DNA of 64,000 bases, from contig NZ_JALN02000001.1 of NCBI RefSeq assembly GCF_000559085.1, forward strand, positions 1,364,001-1,428,000. Direction: 5' to 3'. The translations under genes and the position numbers were made by a program. This document shows, piece by piece, positions 7,380 through 16,772 of the stretch. Numbering within the stretch: the stretch's first letter is position 1; the number at the start of each line of letters is the position of its first letter. The notes below the pieces were generated by a model. It saw nothing but the letters and a program-made list of their open reading frames with translations, ran no database searches and was not told the DNA's origin. This DNA is from Mycolicibacterium aromaticivorans JS19b1 = JCM 16368 (GTDB lineage: Bacteria > Actinomycetota > Actinomycetes > Mycobacteriales > Mycobacteriaceae).

Positions 7380-9125
7380 TCAATTCAAGGGCACCGGCTC
7401 GAGGATCTCGGCCCGGGCCTCGGGTGCCGACACCCGCAGGGCATCGGCGGACTCGTCGTCGGGCTGAGCCTGCGACAGGACCTCGGCCTCCACCCGCGCC
7501 AGATAGGTGTCCACCTCGCGGTCGATATCGTCCTGACTCCAGCCGAGGATCGGCGCGACCACCTCGGCGACCTCGCGGGCACAGTCCACGCCGCGGTGCG
7601 GATACTCGATCGAGATCCGCATCCGCCGGGCCAGGATGTCCTCCAGGTGCAATGCCCCTTCGGCGGCCGCCGCGTAGGCGGCCTCCACCTTCAGATAGAC
7701 CGGCGCATCGGTGATCGGATCGAGCAACTCCGGCTTGTCGGCGGCCAGCGCCAGCACATCGCCGATCAGCGAGCCATACCGGTCCAGCAGGTGCCGCACC
7801 CGGTACGGATGCAGCCCGTAGCCGGCGCCCACGCTCTGGGTCTGGTTGACCAGCGCGAAGTACCCGTCGGCGCCCATCAACGGCACCTTCTCGGTGATCG
7901 ACGGCGCCACTCGCGCCGGGATGTACTCGGCGGCGGCATCCACCGCGTCCTCGGCCATCACCCGATACGTGGTGTACTTGCCGCCCGCGATGGCGACCAG
8001 GCCCGGTGACGGCACCGCGACCGCGTGCTCGCGCGACAACTTGGACGTCTCTTCGCTCTCCCCGGCCAGCAGCGGCCGCAGCCCGGCATACACCCCGTCG
8101 ATGTCGTCGTGCGTGAGCGGCGTGGCGAGCACCGTGTTGACGTGCCCCAGGATGTAGTCGATGTCGGCCTTCGTCGCGGCCGGGTGCGCCAGGTCGAGGT
8201 TCCAGTCGGTGTCGGTGGTGCCGATGATCCAGTGCGTGCCCCACGGGATCACGAACAGCACCGACTTCTCGGTACGCAGGATGATCGCCACCTCGGACAC
8301 GATCCGGTCCCGCGGCACCACGACGTGCACGCCCTTGGATGCCCGCACCCGAAACCGGCCGCGCTCCTTGCTCAATGCCTGGATCTCGTCGGTCCACACC
8401 CCGGTGGCGTTGATCACGACATGACCGCGGACGTCCTCGACTGCACCGTCTTCGGAGTCCCGGATCGTCACCCCGACCACCCGGTCCCCCTCGCGGAGCA
8501 GCGAGACCACCTGGGTCGAGGTGCGCACCACTGCGCCGTAGTGCGCGGCGGTGCGGGCAACCGTCATGGTGTGCCGGGCGTCGTCGACGACGGTGTCGTA
8601 GTACCGGATCCCGCCGATCAGCGAGCTGCGTTTGAGGCCCGGCGCCAGTCGCAGCGCACCGGACTTCGTCAAATGCTTTTGCGCCGGAACGGATTTCGCG
8701 CCGCCGAGCTGGTCGTAGAGGAAAATGCCCGCCGCGATGTACGGCCGCTCCCAGACCCTCTTGGTCAGCGGGAACAGGAACGGCAGCGGTTTGACGAGAT
8801 GCGGCGCCAGCGTGGTCAGCGACAGCTCACGCTCATGCAGAGCCTCGCGCACCAGACCGAACTCAAGTTGCTCGAGGTAGCGCAGACCGCCGTGGAACAT
8901 CTTCGAACTGCGGCTCGAGGTTCCCGAGGCGAAGTCGCGCGCCTCGACAAGTGCCACCTTGAGCCCGCGGGTCGCGGCATCCAGTGCGCAGCCCGCGCCG
9001 ACCACACCGCCACCGACAACGACGACGTCGAACTGTTCGCTGCCCAGCCGTTGCCAGGCGTGCGCACGCTCGGTGGGTCCGAGATAGGTCTGACCGGTGC
9101 CCGGTCGAAGGATCGGGTCGCTCAT
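7380..9125 (-). CDS. glpD2: FAD-dependent glycerol-3-phosphate dehydrogenase
   Basis: A 581-residue flavoenzyme that oxidises glycerol 3-phosphate to dihydroxyacetone phosphate and feeds electrons to menaquinone at the membrane. The N-terminal FAD-binding motif VVVVGGGVVGAGCALDAA (about residues 34-51) and the family signature SGTSSRSSKMFHGGLRYLE are clear, and the C-terminal helical DAO_C domain is complete. Length equals that of the M. tuberculosis GlpD2 class. It starts 9 nt after the lpdA stop and is followed 7 nt later by the pseudouridine synthase, so the three form one operon. Co-transcription with a flavin quinone reductase fits a shared electron route to quinone. Confidence 0.95.
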   Translation of the reverse strand: MSDPILRPGTGQTYLGPTERAHAWQRLGSEQFDVVVVGGGVVGAGCALDAATRGLKVALVEARDFASGTSSRSSKMFHGGLRYLEQLEFGLVREALHERELSLTTLAPHLVKPLPFLFPLTKRVWERPYIAAGIFLYDQLGGAKSVPAQKHLTKSGALRLAPGLKRSSLIGGIRYYDTVVDDARHTMTVARTAAHYGAVVRTSTQVVSLLREGDRVVGVTIRDSEDGAVEDVRGHVVINATGVWTDEIQALSKERGRFRVRASKGVHVVVPRDRIVSEVAIILRTEKSVLFVIPWGTHWIIGTTDTDWNLDLAHPAATKADIDYILGHVNTVLATPLTHDDIDGVYAGLRPLLAGESEETSKLSREHAVAVPSPGLVAIAGGKYTTYRVMAEDAVDAAAEYIPARVAPSITEKVPLMGADGYFALVNQTQSVGAGYGLHPYRVRHLLDRYGSLIGDVLALAADKPELLDPITDAPVYLKVEAAYAAAAEGALHLEDILARRMRISIEYPHRGVDCAREVAEVVAPILGWSQDDIDREVDTYLARVEAEVLSQAQPDDESADALRVSAPEARAEILEPVPLN

Positions 9126-9134
9126 GACCTCAGG

Positions 9135-10550
9135 CTAGTCGAGATCGTCGTGGGCCATCAGACGGCGCGCAGCCTCGACGATCGAGCCGGACAGCGATGG
9201 GTACACCGACAGCGTCTGCGCCAGATCGGTCACCGAGATGCGGTTTTGCACCGCCAGCGCGATCGGCAGGATCAATTCGGAGGCGATCGGCGCGACCACC
9301 ACACCGCCGATGACGACGCCGGTGGCCGGCCGGCAGAAAATCTTGACGAAGCCGCGCTTGAGCAGCGACATCTTGGCGCGGGCGTTGGTCGTCAGCGGCA
9401 GCATCAGGGTCCTGGCCGGGACCGATCCGTTGTCGATCGCGGTTTGCGGCACGCCGACGGCGGCGATCTCGGGTCTGGTGAACGTGGCCGAGGCGACCGT
9501 CCGCAGCCGGATCGGGGCCACCCCTTCGCCAAGCGCGTGATACATCGCGATCCGGCCCTGCATGGCCGCGACCGAGGCCAGCAGCAGCAGGCCGGTGCAG
9601 TCGCCGGCGGCGTAGATCCCGGCCGCGGAGGTCCGCGACACCCGATCCACCGGGATGTAGTTGCCGGGACCGAGCTCGATGCCGACCCGCTCCAGTCCCA
9701 GGCCCGAGGTGTTCGGCACGGATCCGACCGTCATCAGGGCGTGGCTGCCCTCGACGACCCGGCCGTCGGCCATCGTGACGGTCACCGCGGTGCCGGTGCT
9801 GACCACAGAATCGGCCCTGGCGTTCTTGACCAGCGTCACGCCGCGCTCGGCAAAGGTCTCCTCCAGCACGGCCGCGGCGTCGCTGTCCTCGTGCGGCAGG
9901 ATCTGGTCGCGGCTGGCGACGACGGTGACGTCGACGCCCAGCTCGGTGTAGGCGTTGCAGAACTCGGCGCCGGTGACGCCGGAGCCGACGATCACCAGAT
10001 GTTCGGGCAGTTCCGGCAGGTCGTAGAGCTGCCGCCAGGTCAGAATCCGCTCGCCGTCGGGCACCGCATTCGGCAGCACGCGGGGGCTGGCGCCGGTGGC
10101 GATCAGCACGACATCGGCCTTGAGCACGCCGACCTGGCCGGAAGTGGTGGTGACCTTCACCCGGTGGTGCGCCATGCCGGGGACCGCGTCGATCAGCTCA
10201 CCGTGGCCCTGGACGACGTTGACCTTCTCGCGCAGCAACTGGGTGCCGATGTCGGCGGACTGCGAGCGGGCCAGGGTTTTGACGCGGTTGTTGATGTCGG
10301 GCAACGAGATCTTGGCGTCGTCGATGCCGATCTCGAATCCCAGGCCCGAGGCGCGGCGCAGTTCGGTGCGGACCCCGGTCGAGGCGATGAATGTCTTGGA
10401 CGGCACGCAGTCGAACAGCACGCAGGCCCCGCCGATGCCGTCGGAGTCCACCACGGTGACCTCGGCGACCTCCCGGCCGCGACCCGCGGCGACCAGTGCC
10501 GCCTCGTAGCCGGCCGGCCCCCCACCGATGATCACGATCCGCGTCGTCAC
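9135..10550 (-). CDS. lpdA: LpdA-type NAD(P)H quinone reductase (pyridine nucleotide-disulfide oxidoreductase fold)
   Basis: A 471-residue flavoprotein. FAD motif IVIIGGGPAGYEAALVAA begins at residue 5, and the second nucleotide fold has VIVGSGVTGAEFCNAY. The redox-site segment reads GGACVLFDCVPSK, so both cysteines of the C-x4-C pair are present. At the C-terminus, where true lipoamide dehydrogenases have HAHPTLSE, the sequence is TLSVYPSLSGS: the catalytic His-Glu pair is absent. That argues against lipoamide oxidation and fits Rv3303c LpdA, described as a quinone reductase. Start GTG 10550 lies 7 nt after TAGCCT; upstream in-frame codons cross the divergent gene's promoter. First gene of the lpdA-glpD2 operon. 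Confidence 0.92.
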   Translation of the reverse strand: MTTRIVIIGGGPAGYEAALVAAGRGREVAEVTVVDSDGIGGACVLFDCVPSKTFIASTGVRTELRRASGLGFEIGIDDAKISLPDINNRVKTLARSQSADIGTQLLREKVNVVQGHGELIDAVPGMAHHRVKVTTTSGQVGVLKADVVLIATGASPRVLPNAVPDGERILTWRQLYDLPELPEHLVIVGSGVTGAEFCNAYTELGVDVTVVASRDQILPHEDSDAAAVLEETFAERGVTLVKNARADSVVSTGTAVTVTMADGRVVEGSHALMTVGSVPNTSGLGLERVGIELGPGNYIPVDRVSRTSAAGIYAAGDCTGLLLLASVAAMQGRIAMYHALGEGVAPIRLRTVASATFTRPEIAAVGVPQTAIDNGSVPARTLMLPLTTNARAKMSLLKRGFVKIFCRPATGVVIGGVVVAPIASELILPIALAVQNRISVTDLAQTLSVYPSLSGSIVEAARRLMAHDDLD

Positions 10551-10557
10551 CCGGACA

Positions 10558-10563
10558 AGGCTA
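10558..10563 (-). promoter_or_regulatory. -10 element of lpdA
   Basis: TAGCCT on the minus strand, 7 nt before the GTG start at 10550, consistent with a leaderless transcript. It faces the TAGGCT element of the divergent gene at 10602. Confidence 0.5.
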
Positions 10564-10601
10564 GTTGACCCAGTCCCTGCGCTCTCCGCGACAGGACGCT
10601 C

Positions 10602-10607
10602 TAGGCT
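10602..10607 (+). promoter_or_regulatory. -10 element of the gamma-glutamylcyclotransferase-like gene
   Basis: TAGGCT, 6 nt before GTG 10614. With the lpdA element it forms a compact divergent promoter pair in a 63-bp gap. Confidence 0.5.
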
Positions 10608-10613
10608 TTCCCC

Positions 10614-11096
10614 GTGCCGCTCTACGCCGCTTACGGATCCAACATGCATCCCGAGCAGATGCTGGAGCGTGCGCCGCACTCGCCGATGGCCGGAACCGGC
10701 TGGCTGCACGGCTGGCGGCTGACCTTCGCCGGGGAGGACATCGGCTGGGAGGGCGCGTTGGCGACCCTGGTCGAGGACCCCGACTCCAAGGTGTTCGTGG
10801 TGCTCTACGACATGACCCCGGCCGACGAGGCGAACCTGGACCGCTGGGAAGGCTCCGAGCTCGGCTTCCACAAGAAGATCAGATGTCGCATCGAATGCGA
10901 ATCGACGGACACCACAACCGATCCCGTGCTCGCCTGGCTCTATGTGCTGGACGCCTGGGAGGGCGGGCTACCGTCGGCGCGCTACATCGGTGTGATGGCC
11001 GACGCCGCCGAGATCGCCGGCGCGCCGGAGGAATACGTGCACGACCTTCGCACCCGGCCCGCGAGCAACGTGGGCCCAGGGCATGGTAGCGGCTAG
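10614..11096 (+). CDS. gamma-glutamylcyclotransferase-fold protein (Rv3304-like)
   Basis: A 160-residue protein. The N-terminal [13 protein letters not shown] is the family's substrate-binding YGS(N) motif, and the conserved acidic residue follows in the [11 protein letters not shown] segment typical of GGCT/AIG2 folds. Such enzymes cyclise gamma-glutamyl or related amino-acid amides; the substrate here is not known. GTG start is supported by the TAGGCT element 6 nt upstream. It is single and monocistronic, divergent from lpdA and convergent with galE, where the ends overlap by 4 nt. Length and position match M. tuberculosis Rv3304. Confidence 0.82.
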   Translation: MPLYAAYGSNMHPEQMLERAPHSPMAGTGWLHGWRLTFAGEDIGWEGALATLVEDPDSKVFVVLYDMTPADEANLDRWEGSELGFHKKIRCRIECESTDTTTDPVLAWLYVLDAWEGGLPSARYIGVMADAAEIAGAPEEYVHDLRTRPASNVGPGHGSG

Positions 11097-12046
11097 CCCC
11101 GCACGAATTCCCAAGCATCGGAAACGATCTCGTCGATCGATGAGTGCTGCGGCTTCCAGCCGAGTTCGGTGATGGCCTTCTCACTGGAGGCGATCAGCAC
11201 GGCCGGGTCGCCGGGTCTGCGCTCGACATCGCGCGCCGCAATCGAGGTGCCGGTGATCCGCTCGCAGCTGGCGATCACCTCACGGACCGAAAAGCCGGTG
11301 CCGTTGCCCAGGTTGTAGATCTGATGTTCGCCGGGCTTCGAGTTCTGCAGCGCCAGCAGGTGCGCGTCGGCCAGATCACGAACGTGGATGTAGTCGCGGA
11401 TGCAGGTGCCATCCGGCGTCGGCCAGTCGTTTCCGAACACCAGGATCTCCTGGCGCTGCCCGGTGGCAACCTGCAGCACCAGGGGAATCAGGTGCGTCTC
11501 GACGGGGTGACGCTCGCCCAATCCGGCATACGCCCCGGCGATGTTGAAGTAACGCAGGCTGGTCGCGGCCAGCCCGTGCGCGATGGCGTAGGACGTGATC
11601 GCATGGTCGATCGCGAGCTTCGTGGCGCCGTAGGCACTGGTCGGGTTGGTCGGAGCGTCCTCGGTGATCGGCACCGACTCCGGCTCGCCGTAGGTGGCCG
11701 CCGTCGAGGAGAACACCAACCGCGGCACACCGGCGAGGCGGATCGCCTCCAACAAGTGCAGCGTCTTGATGACATTGCCGTCCCAGTACCGCTCCGGCGC
11801 CTCAACCGACTCGCCGACCATGATTTTCGCGGCGAAGTGCAGGACGCCATCAAACGATCCGTCGCCGAGCAGTTCCGGTGCGACATCGACCATGTCGGCC
11901 TCGACGAACCGCGCGCCGGACGGCACCGCGTCGGCGTTGCCCGTCGACAGATCGTCGACGATGACGACCTCGTGTCCCTGCTCCACCAGCACCTGGGCAC
12001 ACACGCTGCCGACGTAACCCGCGCCGCCAGTGACCAAAAGCTTCAT
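11093..12046 (-). CDS. galE: UDP-glucose 4-epimerase
   Basis: A 317-residue extended short-chain dehydrogenase with NAD motif TGGAGYVGS at residues 7-15 and catalytic Tyr and Lys in YGATK, preceded by SSTAATYG with the catalytic Ser/Thr. It interconverts UDP-glucose and UDP-galactose, the precursor of arabinogalactan. Bacterial GalE is usually about 320-340 residues, so it is complete. ATG 12046 overlaps the amiA1 stop by one nucleotide (TGATG), so it is translationally coupled to the two amidohydrolases. I do not recall this arrangement in M. tuberculosis. Several paralogous epimerases exist in mycobacteria, so the in vivo sugar is an inference. Confidence 0.88.
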   Translation of the reverse strand: MKLLVTGGAGYVGSVCAQVLVEQGHEVVIVDDLSTGNADAVPSGARFVEADMVDVAPELLGDGSFDGVLHFAAKIMVGESVEAPERYWDGNVIKTLHLLEAIRLAGVPRLVFSSTAATYGEPESVPITEDAPTNPTSAYGATKLAIDHAITSYAIAHGLAATSLRYFNIAGAYAGLGERHPVETHLIPLVLQVATGQRQEILVFGNDWPTPDGTCIRDYIHVRDLADAHLLALQNSKPGEHQIYNLGNGTGFSVREVIASCERITGTSIAARDVERRPGDPAVLIASSEKAITELGWKPQHSSIDEIVSDAWEFVRG

Positions 12047-13215
12047 CAATACCCCGCGGACTGCTCGACGATGTTGACCAGAACTCGAACCCCTACTGCA
12101 AGTGCCCGCTCGTCGAGGTCGAACGTCGGCTGGTGCAGGTCCAGCTGCGGTCCGCGCCCGCTCCACACCCCGAGCCGTGCCATCGCGCCGGGCACCTCCT
12201 CCAGATACCAGGAGAAGTCCTCGCCGCCGCCGGACTGACGGGTGTCGGCGAGCGCGTCGGGCGCCACCGCCTCGATGGCGTGCGTCATGATCTGGGTCGA
12301 GCGCTCTTCGTTGACCACCGGCGGCACGCCGCGATGGTAATGCAGCGTGTGTTCGATGCCCAGCGGGGCTAACAACCCCGAAACAATCTCCTGCACAAGG
12401 CTTTCCATGCCGACCCAGGTTTCCCGGCTGGCAGTCCGCACCGTGCCCGCGAGCGATCCGGACTGCGGGATCGCGTTGGCCGCGACACCGGCGTTGGCCG
12501 CACCCCAGACCATGACGGTCGAGTGCCGCGGGTCGACGCGCCGGGACAGCACCCCGGGCAGCCCGGTGATCAGCGTGCCCATCCCGTAGACCAGATCCGA
12601 GGTCAGGTGCGGCCGCGACGTGTGGCCGCCCGGCGACGTCAGCGTGATCTCGATCGAGTCCGCCGCAGACGTGATCGGTCCCGGGATGATCGCAACCCGG
12701 CCCACGGCGAGGCGGGGATCGCAGTGCAGCGCGAAGATTCGCGAAACGCCCACCAGCGCACCGGCGGCGATCGCGTCGATCGCGCCACCGGGCATCAGCT
12801 CCTCGGCAGCCTGGAATATCAGACGGACACCCACCGGCAGTTCGGGCACCGAGGCCAGCGCGGTCGCGGCGCCGATCAGCATCGCGGTGTGCGCGTCGTG
12901 CCCGCACGCGTGCGCGATGTTCGGCATGGTCGAGCTGTACGGCGCGCCGGTCCGCTCGGCCATCGGCAGCGCGTCCATGTCCGCGCGCAATGCGATCCTC
13001 GGCGCATGCTCGGGCCCGAAGTCACACGTCAGCCCCGTACCGCCGGGCAGCACCTTCGGGTTGAGCCCGGCCTCGACCAGCCGGTCGGCGACGAATTGCG
13101 TGGTGGCGAACTCCTGGCGACCGAGCTCGGGATACCGGTGGATGTGGCGGCGCCACTGCACCAGATCGTCGAAATGGCTGGCCAACCAGGACTCGGTCGT
13201 ATCCGCGATACTCAT
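12046..13215 (-). CDS. amiA1: M20-family amidohydrolase (AmiA1-like)
   Basis: A 389-residue M20D peptidase/amidohydrolase. Metal ligands are visible in HACGHDAHT, the AEE pair of [17 protein letters not shown] in the dimerisation-domain neighbourhood, and GGEDFSWY. The family hydrolyses N-acyl amino acids and related amides such as hippurate; the substrate is unknown. Start ATG 13215 overlaps the amiB1 stop (ATGA), so the two are coupled, and its own stop is coupled to galE. Length is the same as I recall for Rv3305c. No signal peptide, so cytoplasmic. Confidence 0.9.
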   Translation of the reverse strand: MSIADTTESWLASHFDDLVQWRRHIHRYPELGRQEFATTQFVADRLVEAGLNPKVLPGGTGLTCDFGPEHAPRIALRADMDALPMAERTGAPYSSTMPNIAHACGHDAHTAMLIGAATALASVPELPVGVRLIFQAAEELMPGGAIDAIAAGALVGVSRIFALHCDPRLAVGRVAIIPGPITSAADSIEITLTSPGGHTSRPHLTSDLVYGMGTLITGLPGVLSRRVDPRHSTVMVWGAANAGVAANAIPQSGSLAGTVRTASRETWVGMESLVQEIVSGLLAPLGIEHTLHYHRGVPPVVNEERSTQIMTHAIEAVAPDALADTRQSGGGEDFSWYLEEVPGAMARLGVWSGRGPQLDLHQPTFDLDERALAVGVRVLVNIVEQSAGY

Positions 13216-14399
13216 GCCCGCACCCCCCGACGATCCCGCAGCTCCAGCACCCGATCGCGCTCGGCGGTGGTCTGCGCCAACCGAACGACGCTGCGCGCCA
13301 ACATGATTGCGCCCTCGGTGACGGCACGGTCGCCGCTCGGGCCTGCCGCCGCGACGGTGAAGCCGGGCTGGTGGATCACCGCGCCGCCGGATTCGATGCC
13401 GACCACCGGGTGGATGCCCGGAAGCAGCTGCGTCACATTGCCCATATCGGTGCTCCCCAGTGGCATGGCGGCCTCCACCTCGGCGGGCACCGGTGTGCGT
13501 CCCATCGTGATCATCTCGTCGCGGAACACCTCGGCCAGCCACCGATCCGGGGTCAGCTCGGCGTACGGCGGCGCGGCTTCAGCGATCTCGTGCTCGCATC
13601 CGGTCGCGACCGCACCGGCCGCGAAACAGCCGCGCATCCTGGCCTCCAATTCCTGCAGCGATTCGGTGGCGGGCGCCCGCATCGTGTACTGCAACCGGGC
13701 CCGGCCGGGGATGATGTTCGTCGCCGACCCGCCTTCGGTGACGATGCCGTGGGTGAGCTGACCGGGCGCCATCTGCTGGCGCAGCAAGCCGATCGCCACC
13801 TGCGCGACGGTCACCGCGTCGGCGGCGTTGACACCCAGATGCGGCGCGACGGCCGCGTGCGACTCCCGGCCGGTGTAGGTGACGATCACCTCGGAGAGCG
13901 CCAGCGAGCGCGCCGCGGCGATATCGATCGGCCCCGGATGCAACATGACGGCCGCGGCGACGTCGTCGAACACCCCGGCCTCGATCAAAAGGGCCTTGCC
14001 CCCGCCGGACTCTTCGGCGGGAGTGCCGATCAGGGCGACGGTGAGCCCGAGTTCGTCGGCCACCTCGGCCAGCGCCAGGGCGGTGCCGACCGCGGACGCC
14101 GCGATGATGTTGTGGCCACACGCGTGGCCGATACCGGGCAGCGCGTCGTACTCGGCGCAGATCCCGATCACCAGTGGTCCCGACCCGAAATCGGCGCGGA
14201 ACGCGGTGTCCAATCCGCCCGCCGCCGCGGTGATCTCGAACCCGCGCTCGGCCACCAGCGCCTGCGCCTTGGCGCAACTGCGGTGCTCGTCGAAGGCGAG
14301 TTCGGGCTCGGCGTGGATGGCGTGCGAGAGCGCGATCAAATCGCCACCACGAGCCGCGACCACGTCTTCGACGCGGGTCGACGCTGTGGCTGTGGGCAT
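13212..14399 (-). CDS. amiB1: M20-family amidohydrolase (AmiB1-like)
   Basis: A 395-residue paralogue of the following gene. Motifs are [17 protein letters not shown] and the [10 protein letters not shown] segment. It begins the amiB1-amiA1-galE operon. The ATG at 14399 is preceded by GATACT at 14406-14411 on the minus strand with a 6-nt gap, so it is probably leaderless. The two adjacent M20 enzymes may form a pair with different acyl or amino-acid preference; this is inference. The match to Rv3306c in length and order is good. Confidence 0.9.
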   Translation of the reverse strand: MPTATASTRVEDVVAARGGDLIALSHAIHAEPELAFDEHRSCAKAQALVAERGFEITAAAGGLDTAFRADFGSGPLVIGICAEYDALPGIGHACGHNIIAASAVGTALALAEVADELGLTVALIGTPAEESGGGKALLIEAGVFDDVAAAVMLHPGPIDIAAARSLALSEVIVTYTGRESHAAVAPHLGVNAADAVTVAQVAIGLLRQQMAPGQLTHGIVTEGGSATNIIPGRARLQYTMRAPATESLQELEARMRGCFAAGAVATGCEHEIAEAAPPYAELTPDRWLAEVFRDEMITMGRTPVPAEVEAAMPLGSTDMGNVTQLLPGIHPVVGIESGGAVIHQPGFTVAAAGPSGDRAVTEGAIMLARSVVRLAQTTAERDRVLELRDRRGVRA

Positions 14400-14422
14400 C
14401 AACGCAGTATCGCATTCACGAC

Positions 14423-14428
14423 TAGGCT
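14423..14428 (+). promoter_or_regulatory. -10 element of the purine nucleoside phosphorylase gene
   Basis: TAGGCT, 8 nt before the GTG at 14437; it supports that start and a leaderless mRNA. Confidence 0.45.
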
Positions 14429-14436
14429 CGCTGGCT

Positions 14437-15222
14437 GTGAGTCCAGACGCCGAGCATGCCGCAGCGGTGATCGCCGAGCACAGCGGCGTACCCCGGCACG
14501 ACGTCGCCGTGGTCCTCGGATCGGGGTGGGCGCCGGCAGCTGCGGCGCTGGGAACGCCCGTCGCCGAGATCCCGATGTCGACGATCCCCGGCTTCACGCC
14601 GCCGTCGGCGCTGGGCCATCGCGGCCGGGTGCTGTCGGTGCCGTCGGGTTCACACAACGTGCTGGTGCTGCTGGGCCGCATCCACGCCTACGAGGGTCAT
14701 GACCTGCGCACGATCGTCCATCCCGTGCGCACGGCACGGGCGGCGGGCGCCCAGGTCGTGGTGTTGACCAACGCCGCGGGCGGGCTGCGACCCGAGTATC
14801 AGGTCGGCCAGCCGGTGCTGATCGCCGACCATCTGAACCTCACCGCCCGTTCACCGATGGTCGGGGCGCAGTTCGTCGACCTGGTGGACGCATACTCCCC
14901 GCGGCTGCGCGCGCTGGCCCGCGAGGTCGACCCGAGCCTCGCCGAGGGCGTGTACGCCGGGGTGCCCGGTCCGCATTACGAGACGCCCGCCGAGATCCGG
15001 ATGCTGCGGACGCTGGGTGCCGACCTGGTCGGGATGTCGACGGTGCACGAGACGATCGCCGCACGGGCGGCCGGCGCCGAGGTGCTGGGGCTGTCGCTGG
15101 TGACGAACCTGGCCGCCGGGATGACCGGCGAGCCGCTCAGTCACGACGACGTTCTGGCCGCCGGCCGCGCGTCGGCCACCGCGATGGGCTCGCTACTGGC
15201 ATCGGTGCTGGCGCGTCTGTAG
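14437..15222 (+). CDS. deoD: purine nucleoside phosphorylase
   Basis: A 261-residue trimeric-type purine nucleoside phosphorylase (also named punA). It cleaves inosine and guanosine nucleosides with phosphate. Visible motifs: GSGWAPA (phosphate loop), [25 protein letters not shown] and MSTVHE (base/ribose contacts). GTG 14437 is chosen because the frame upstream runs through amiB1 and a -10 lies 8 nt before it. It belongs functionally with upp, add, deoA and cdd in this window. The last 82 nt overlap the convergent membrane-protein gene, an unusually long antisense overlap. Confidence 0.93.
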   Translation: MSPDAEHAAAVIAEHSGVPRHDVAVVLGSGWAPAAAALGTPVAEIPMSTIPGFTPPSALGHRGRVLSVPSGSHNVLVLLGRIHAYEGHDLRTIVHPVRTARAAGAQVVVLTNAAGGLRPEYQVGQPVLIADHLNLTARSPMVGAQFVDLVDAYSPRLRALAREVDPSLAEGVYAGVPGPHYETPAEIRMLRTLGADLVGMSTVHETIAARAAGAEVLGLSLVTNLAAGMTGEPLSHDDVLAAGRASATAMGSLLASVLARL

Positions 15223-16253
15223 GCCAGCCGCAGGAATCCGCGGGCCAGCATCGGTGCGGCGAACAGCATCAGCAGCACCCGCAGCACCTGCGCGGCGATG
15301 ATGAACGTGACGTCGGAGCCGGTCTCCACCGCGGTGGCCAGCACGGCGTAGATACCACCTGGACTGGTGGCCAGATAGCCGTCGAGCAGGCTGACGCCGG
15401 TGATCGTGGACAGCGCCACGCCGAGGCCTGCGGTGGCGACGTTGAGCAGCACGATCAATCCGAGCGCCGTGGGCAGCAGGCGTTCGATCGCCCGCAGCGA
15501 TTCGCGGGTGAACGCCACCCCGGCCTGCCAGCCGATCAGCATGTAGGACACCGACACCAGCACCGCCGGTACGGCCAGCCCGAAGGACACCCCACTGAGT
15601 TCGACCACGATCGTCACCGCCATCGGACCGAGCAGCCCCGACCCGGGCAGCCGGGCCAACCGGCCCGCCAGCGCTCCGACGACAACCAGCGCGACGATCA
15701 TCGCCAGGCTCAGATACCAAGGTGCTGAATGGGATTGGGTGTCCTGCGCGGCGTTGGCGGAGCGCTCGGCGTGATAGACGAGGGTGACGACGACGGGCAT
15801 CGACGCGGTGATCACCGCGACGCGCAGATACTGGACGACGGCGACGACACGATCGTCGCCGCCGAGTTCGCGCGCGATCGCCACAAGTCCCGACGCTCCC
15901 CCGGCGACCAGGGCCAGCGCGCCGGTCAGAGCGCTGATGTCACGGTGCAGGCCGAGTAGTGCGCCGGCGCCGATGCTGAGAAGCAGCGTGATCACGCCGA
16001 CCCCCAGGACCGCAGGCCAGTTCGGCCCAAGGGCCGACAGCGCGTCGGAGTGCACCATGGTGCCGATGTAGACCCCGAGCACGCCCTGGGCGGCCAGGCC
16101 CGCGCGGCGCGGCACGCTCGTGGGAGCCAACCGGGCGATCGCCAGCACGATGCCGACCAGCAGGGCGGCGAACAGCGCGGCGGACGGCACGCCGAAGCGG
16201 TCCAATGGCACGGTGACCCCGATCGTGACGATCACCAGCAACATCCACCGCAT
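15141..16253 (-). CDS. AbrB/AidB-type (ammonia monooxygenase-like) polytopic membrane protein
   Basis: A 370-residue integral membrane protein with about ten hydrophobic helices and two similar halves, as in the 'AbrB duplication' membrane family (unrelated to the DNA-binding AbrB). Examples of conserved-looking loops are [18 protein letters not shown] and [12 protein letters not shown], one in each half. Transport function and substrate are unknown. Start ATG 16253 is set by a CATACT -10-like element 7 nt upstream that overlaps the CAAG-N6-CTTG operator. It is divergent from a MarR regulator, which probably controls it. The C-terminal 27 codons lie antisense to deoD. Confidence 0.75.
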   Translation of the reverse strand: MRWMLLVIVTIGVTVPLDRFGVPSAALFAALLVGIVLAIARLAPTSVPRRAGLAAQGVLGVYIGTMVHSDALSALGPNWPAVLGVGVITLLLSIGAGALLGLHRDISALTGALALVAGGASGLVAIARELGGDDRVVAVVQYLRVAVITASMPVVVTLVYHAERSANAAQDTQSHSAPWYLSLAMIVALVVVGALAGRLARLPGSGLLGPMAVTIVVELSGVSFGLAVPAVLVSVSYMLIGWQAGVAFTRESLRAIERLLPTALGLIVLLNVATAGLGVALSTITGVSLLDGYLATSPGGIYAVLATAVETGSDVTFIIAAQVLRVLLMLFAAPMLARGFLRLAYRRASTDASSEPIAVADARPAARTSS

Positions 16254-16257
16254 AATG

Positions 16258-16273
16258 ACAAGTATGCCCTTGC
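16258..16273 (-). promoter_or_regulatory. MarR operator candidate, site 1 (membrane-protein side)
   Basis: ACAAGTATGCCCTTGC on the plus strand, an inverted repeat CAAG-N6-CTTG, starting 5 nt upstream of ATG 16253. It overlaps the presumed -10 (CATACT) and transcription start. It closely resembles the reverse complement of site 2. Confidence 0.6.
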
Positions 16274-16321
16274 ATATTGTCGGACACCACCAGCGTTTCA
16301 CGCGATATCACTCACTAACTA

Positions 16322-16337
16322 GCAAGGTATAACTTGT
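16322..16337 (+). promoter_or_regulatory. MarR operator candidate, site 2 (regulator side), with -10
   Basis: GCAAGGTATAACTTGT; its reverse complement ACAAGTTATACCTTGC matches site 1 at most positions. The core CAAG-N6-CTTG ends 4 nt before the MarR ATG at 16341. TATAAC inside it (16328-16333) is a good -10 with a 7-nt gap to ATG, so bound regulator would block its own leaderless promoter. Confidence 0.6.
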
Positions 16338-16340
16338 AAT

Positions 16341-16772
16341 ATGACCGTAAGCATCGCACCGCCGGTAGCGGCCACCGAGCTGCGGGAGGCCATGATGGCG
16401 CTGGCCCGTCAGCTTCGCAGGCATCGCCCCGACAACGGGCTGACGCTCAGCCAGCTCGAGCTTCTCGGCGACGTGAGCCGCGCGGGGGTGACCACGCCCG
16501 CCGAGATCGCCGCCCGCCTGCAGGTTCGGGTGCAGTCATTGACCGACGGCATCAACGAGCTCGAGTCGCGCGGACTGCTGTCCCGCCGCCCGGACGACGC
16601 CGACCGCCGCCGACAGCTCGTCGAGCTCACCGGGGACGGATTGGAGCTGCTGTCGCGCGACCGGGCCCAGCGCGACGCGTGGCTGCAGGACATGATGCGT
16701 AGCCAGCTCTCCGAGCTGGAGTTCAATCTGTTGATGCTCACCGCACCGGTCCTGCGCAAGCTCGCCTCGTGA
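16341..16772 (+). CDS. MarR-family transcriptional regulator
   Basis: A 143-residue winged-helix regulator. The helix-turn-helix and wing are clear in LTLSQLELLGDV, then TTPAEIAARLQVRVQSLTDG and the beta-wing GLLSRRPDDADRRRQLVELT with the MarR-typical D-x-R. Flanking N- and C-terminal helices give the dimer interface. It is divergent from the AbrB-family membrane protein and carries an operator at its own start, so I infer autorepression and control of that neighbour. The stop overlaps the GTG of the next gene (GTGA), so it is also co-translated with the hexose mutase. Confidence 0.9.
   Translation: MTVSIAPPVAATELREAMMALARQLRRHRPDNGLTLSQLELLGDVSRAGVTTPAEIAARLQVRVQSLTDGINELESRGLLSRRPDDADRRRQLVELTGDGLELLSRDRAQRDAWLQDMMRSQLSELEFNLLMLTAPVLRKLAS

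Noticed and set aside
8025..10568. 847-codon plus-strand frame across glpD2 and lpdA
   Set aside because: Low-complexity Arg/Gly/His/Asp composition and no motif; it is antisense to two well-supported flavoenzymes.
12523..14702. Plus-strand frames across amiA1 and amiB1
   Set aside because: Shadow frames; the opposite strand has complete zinc-site motifs.
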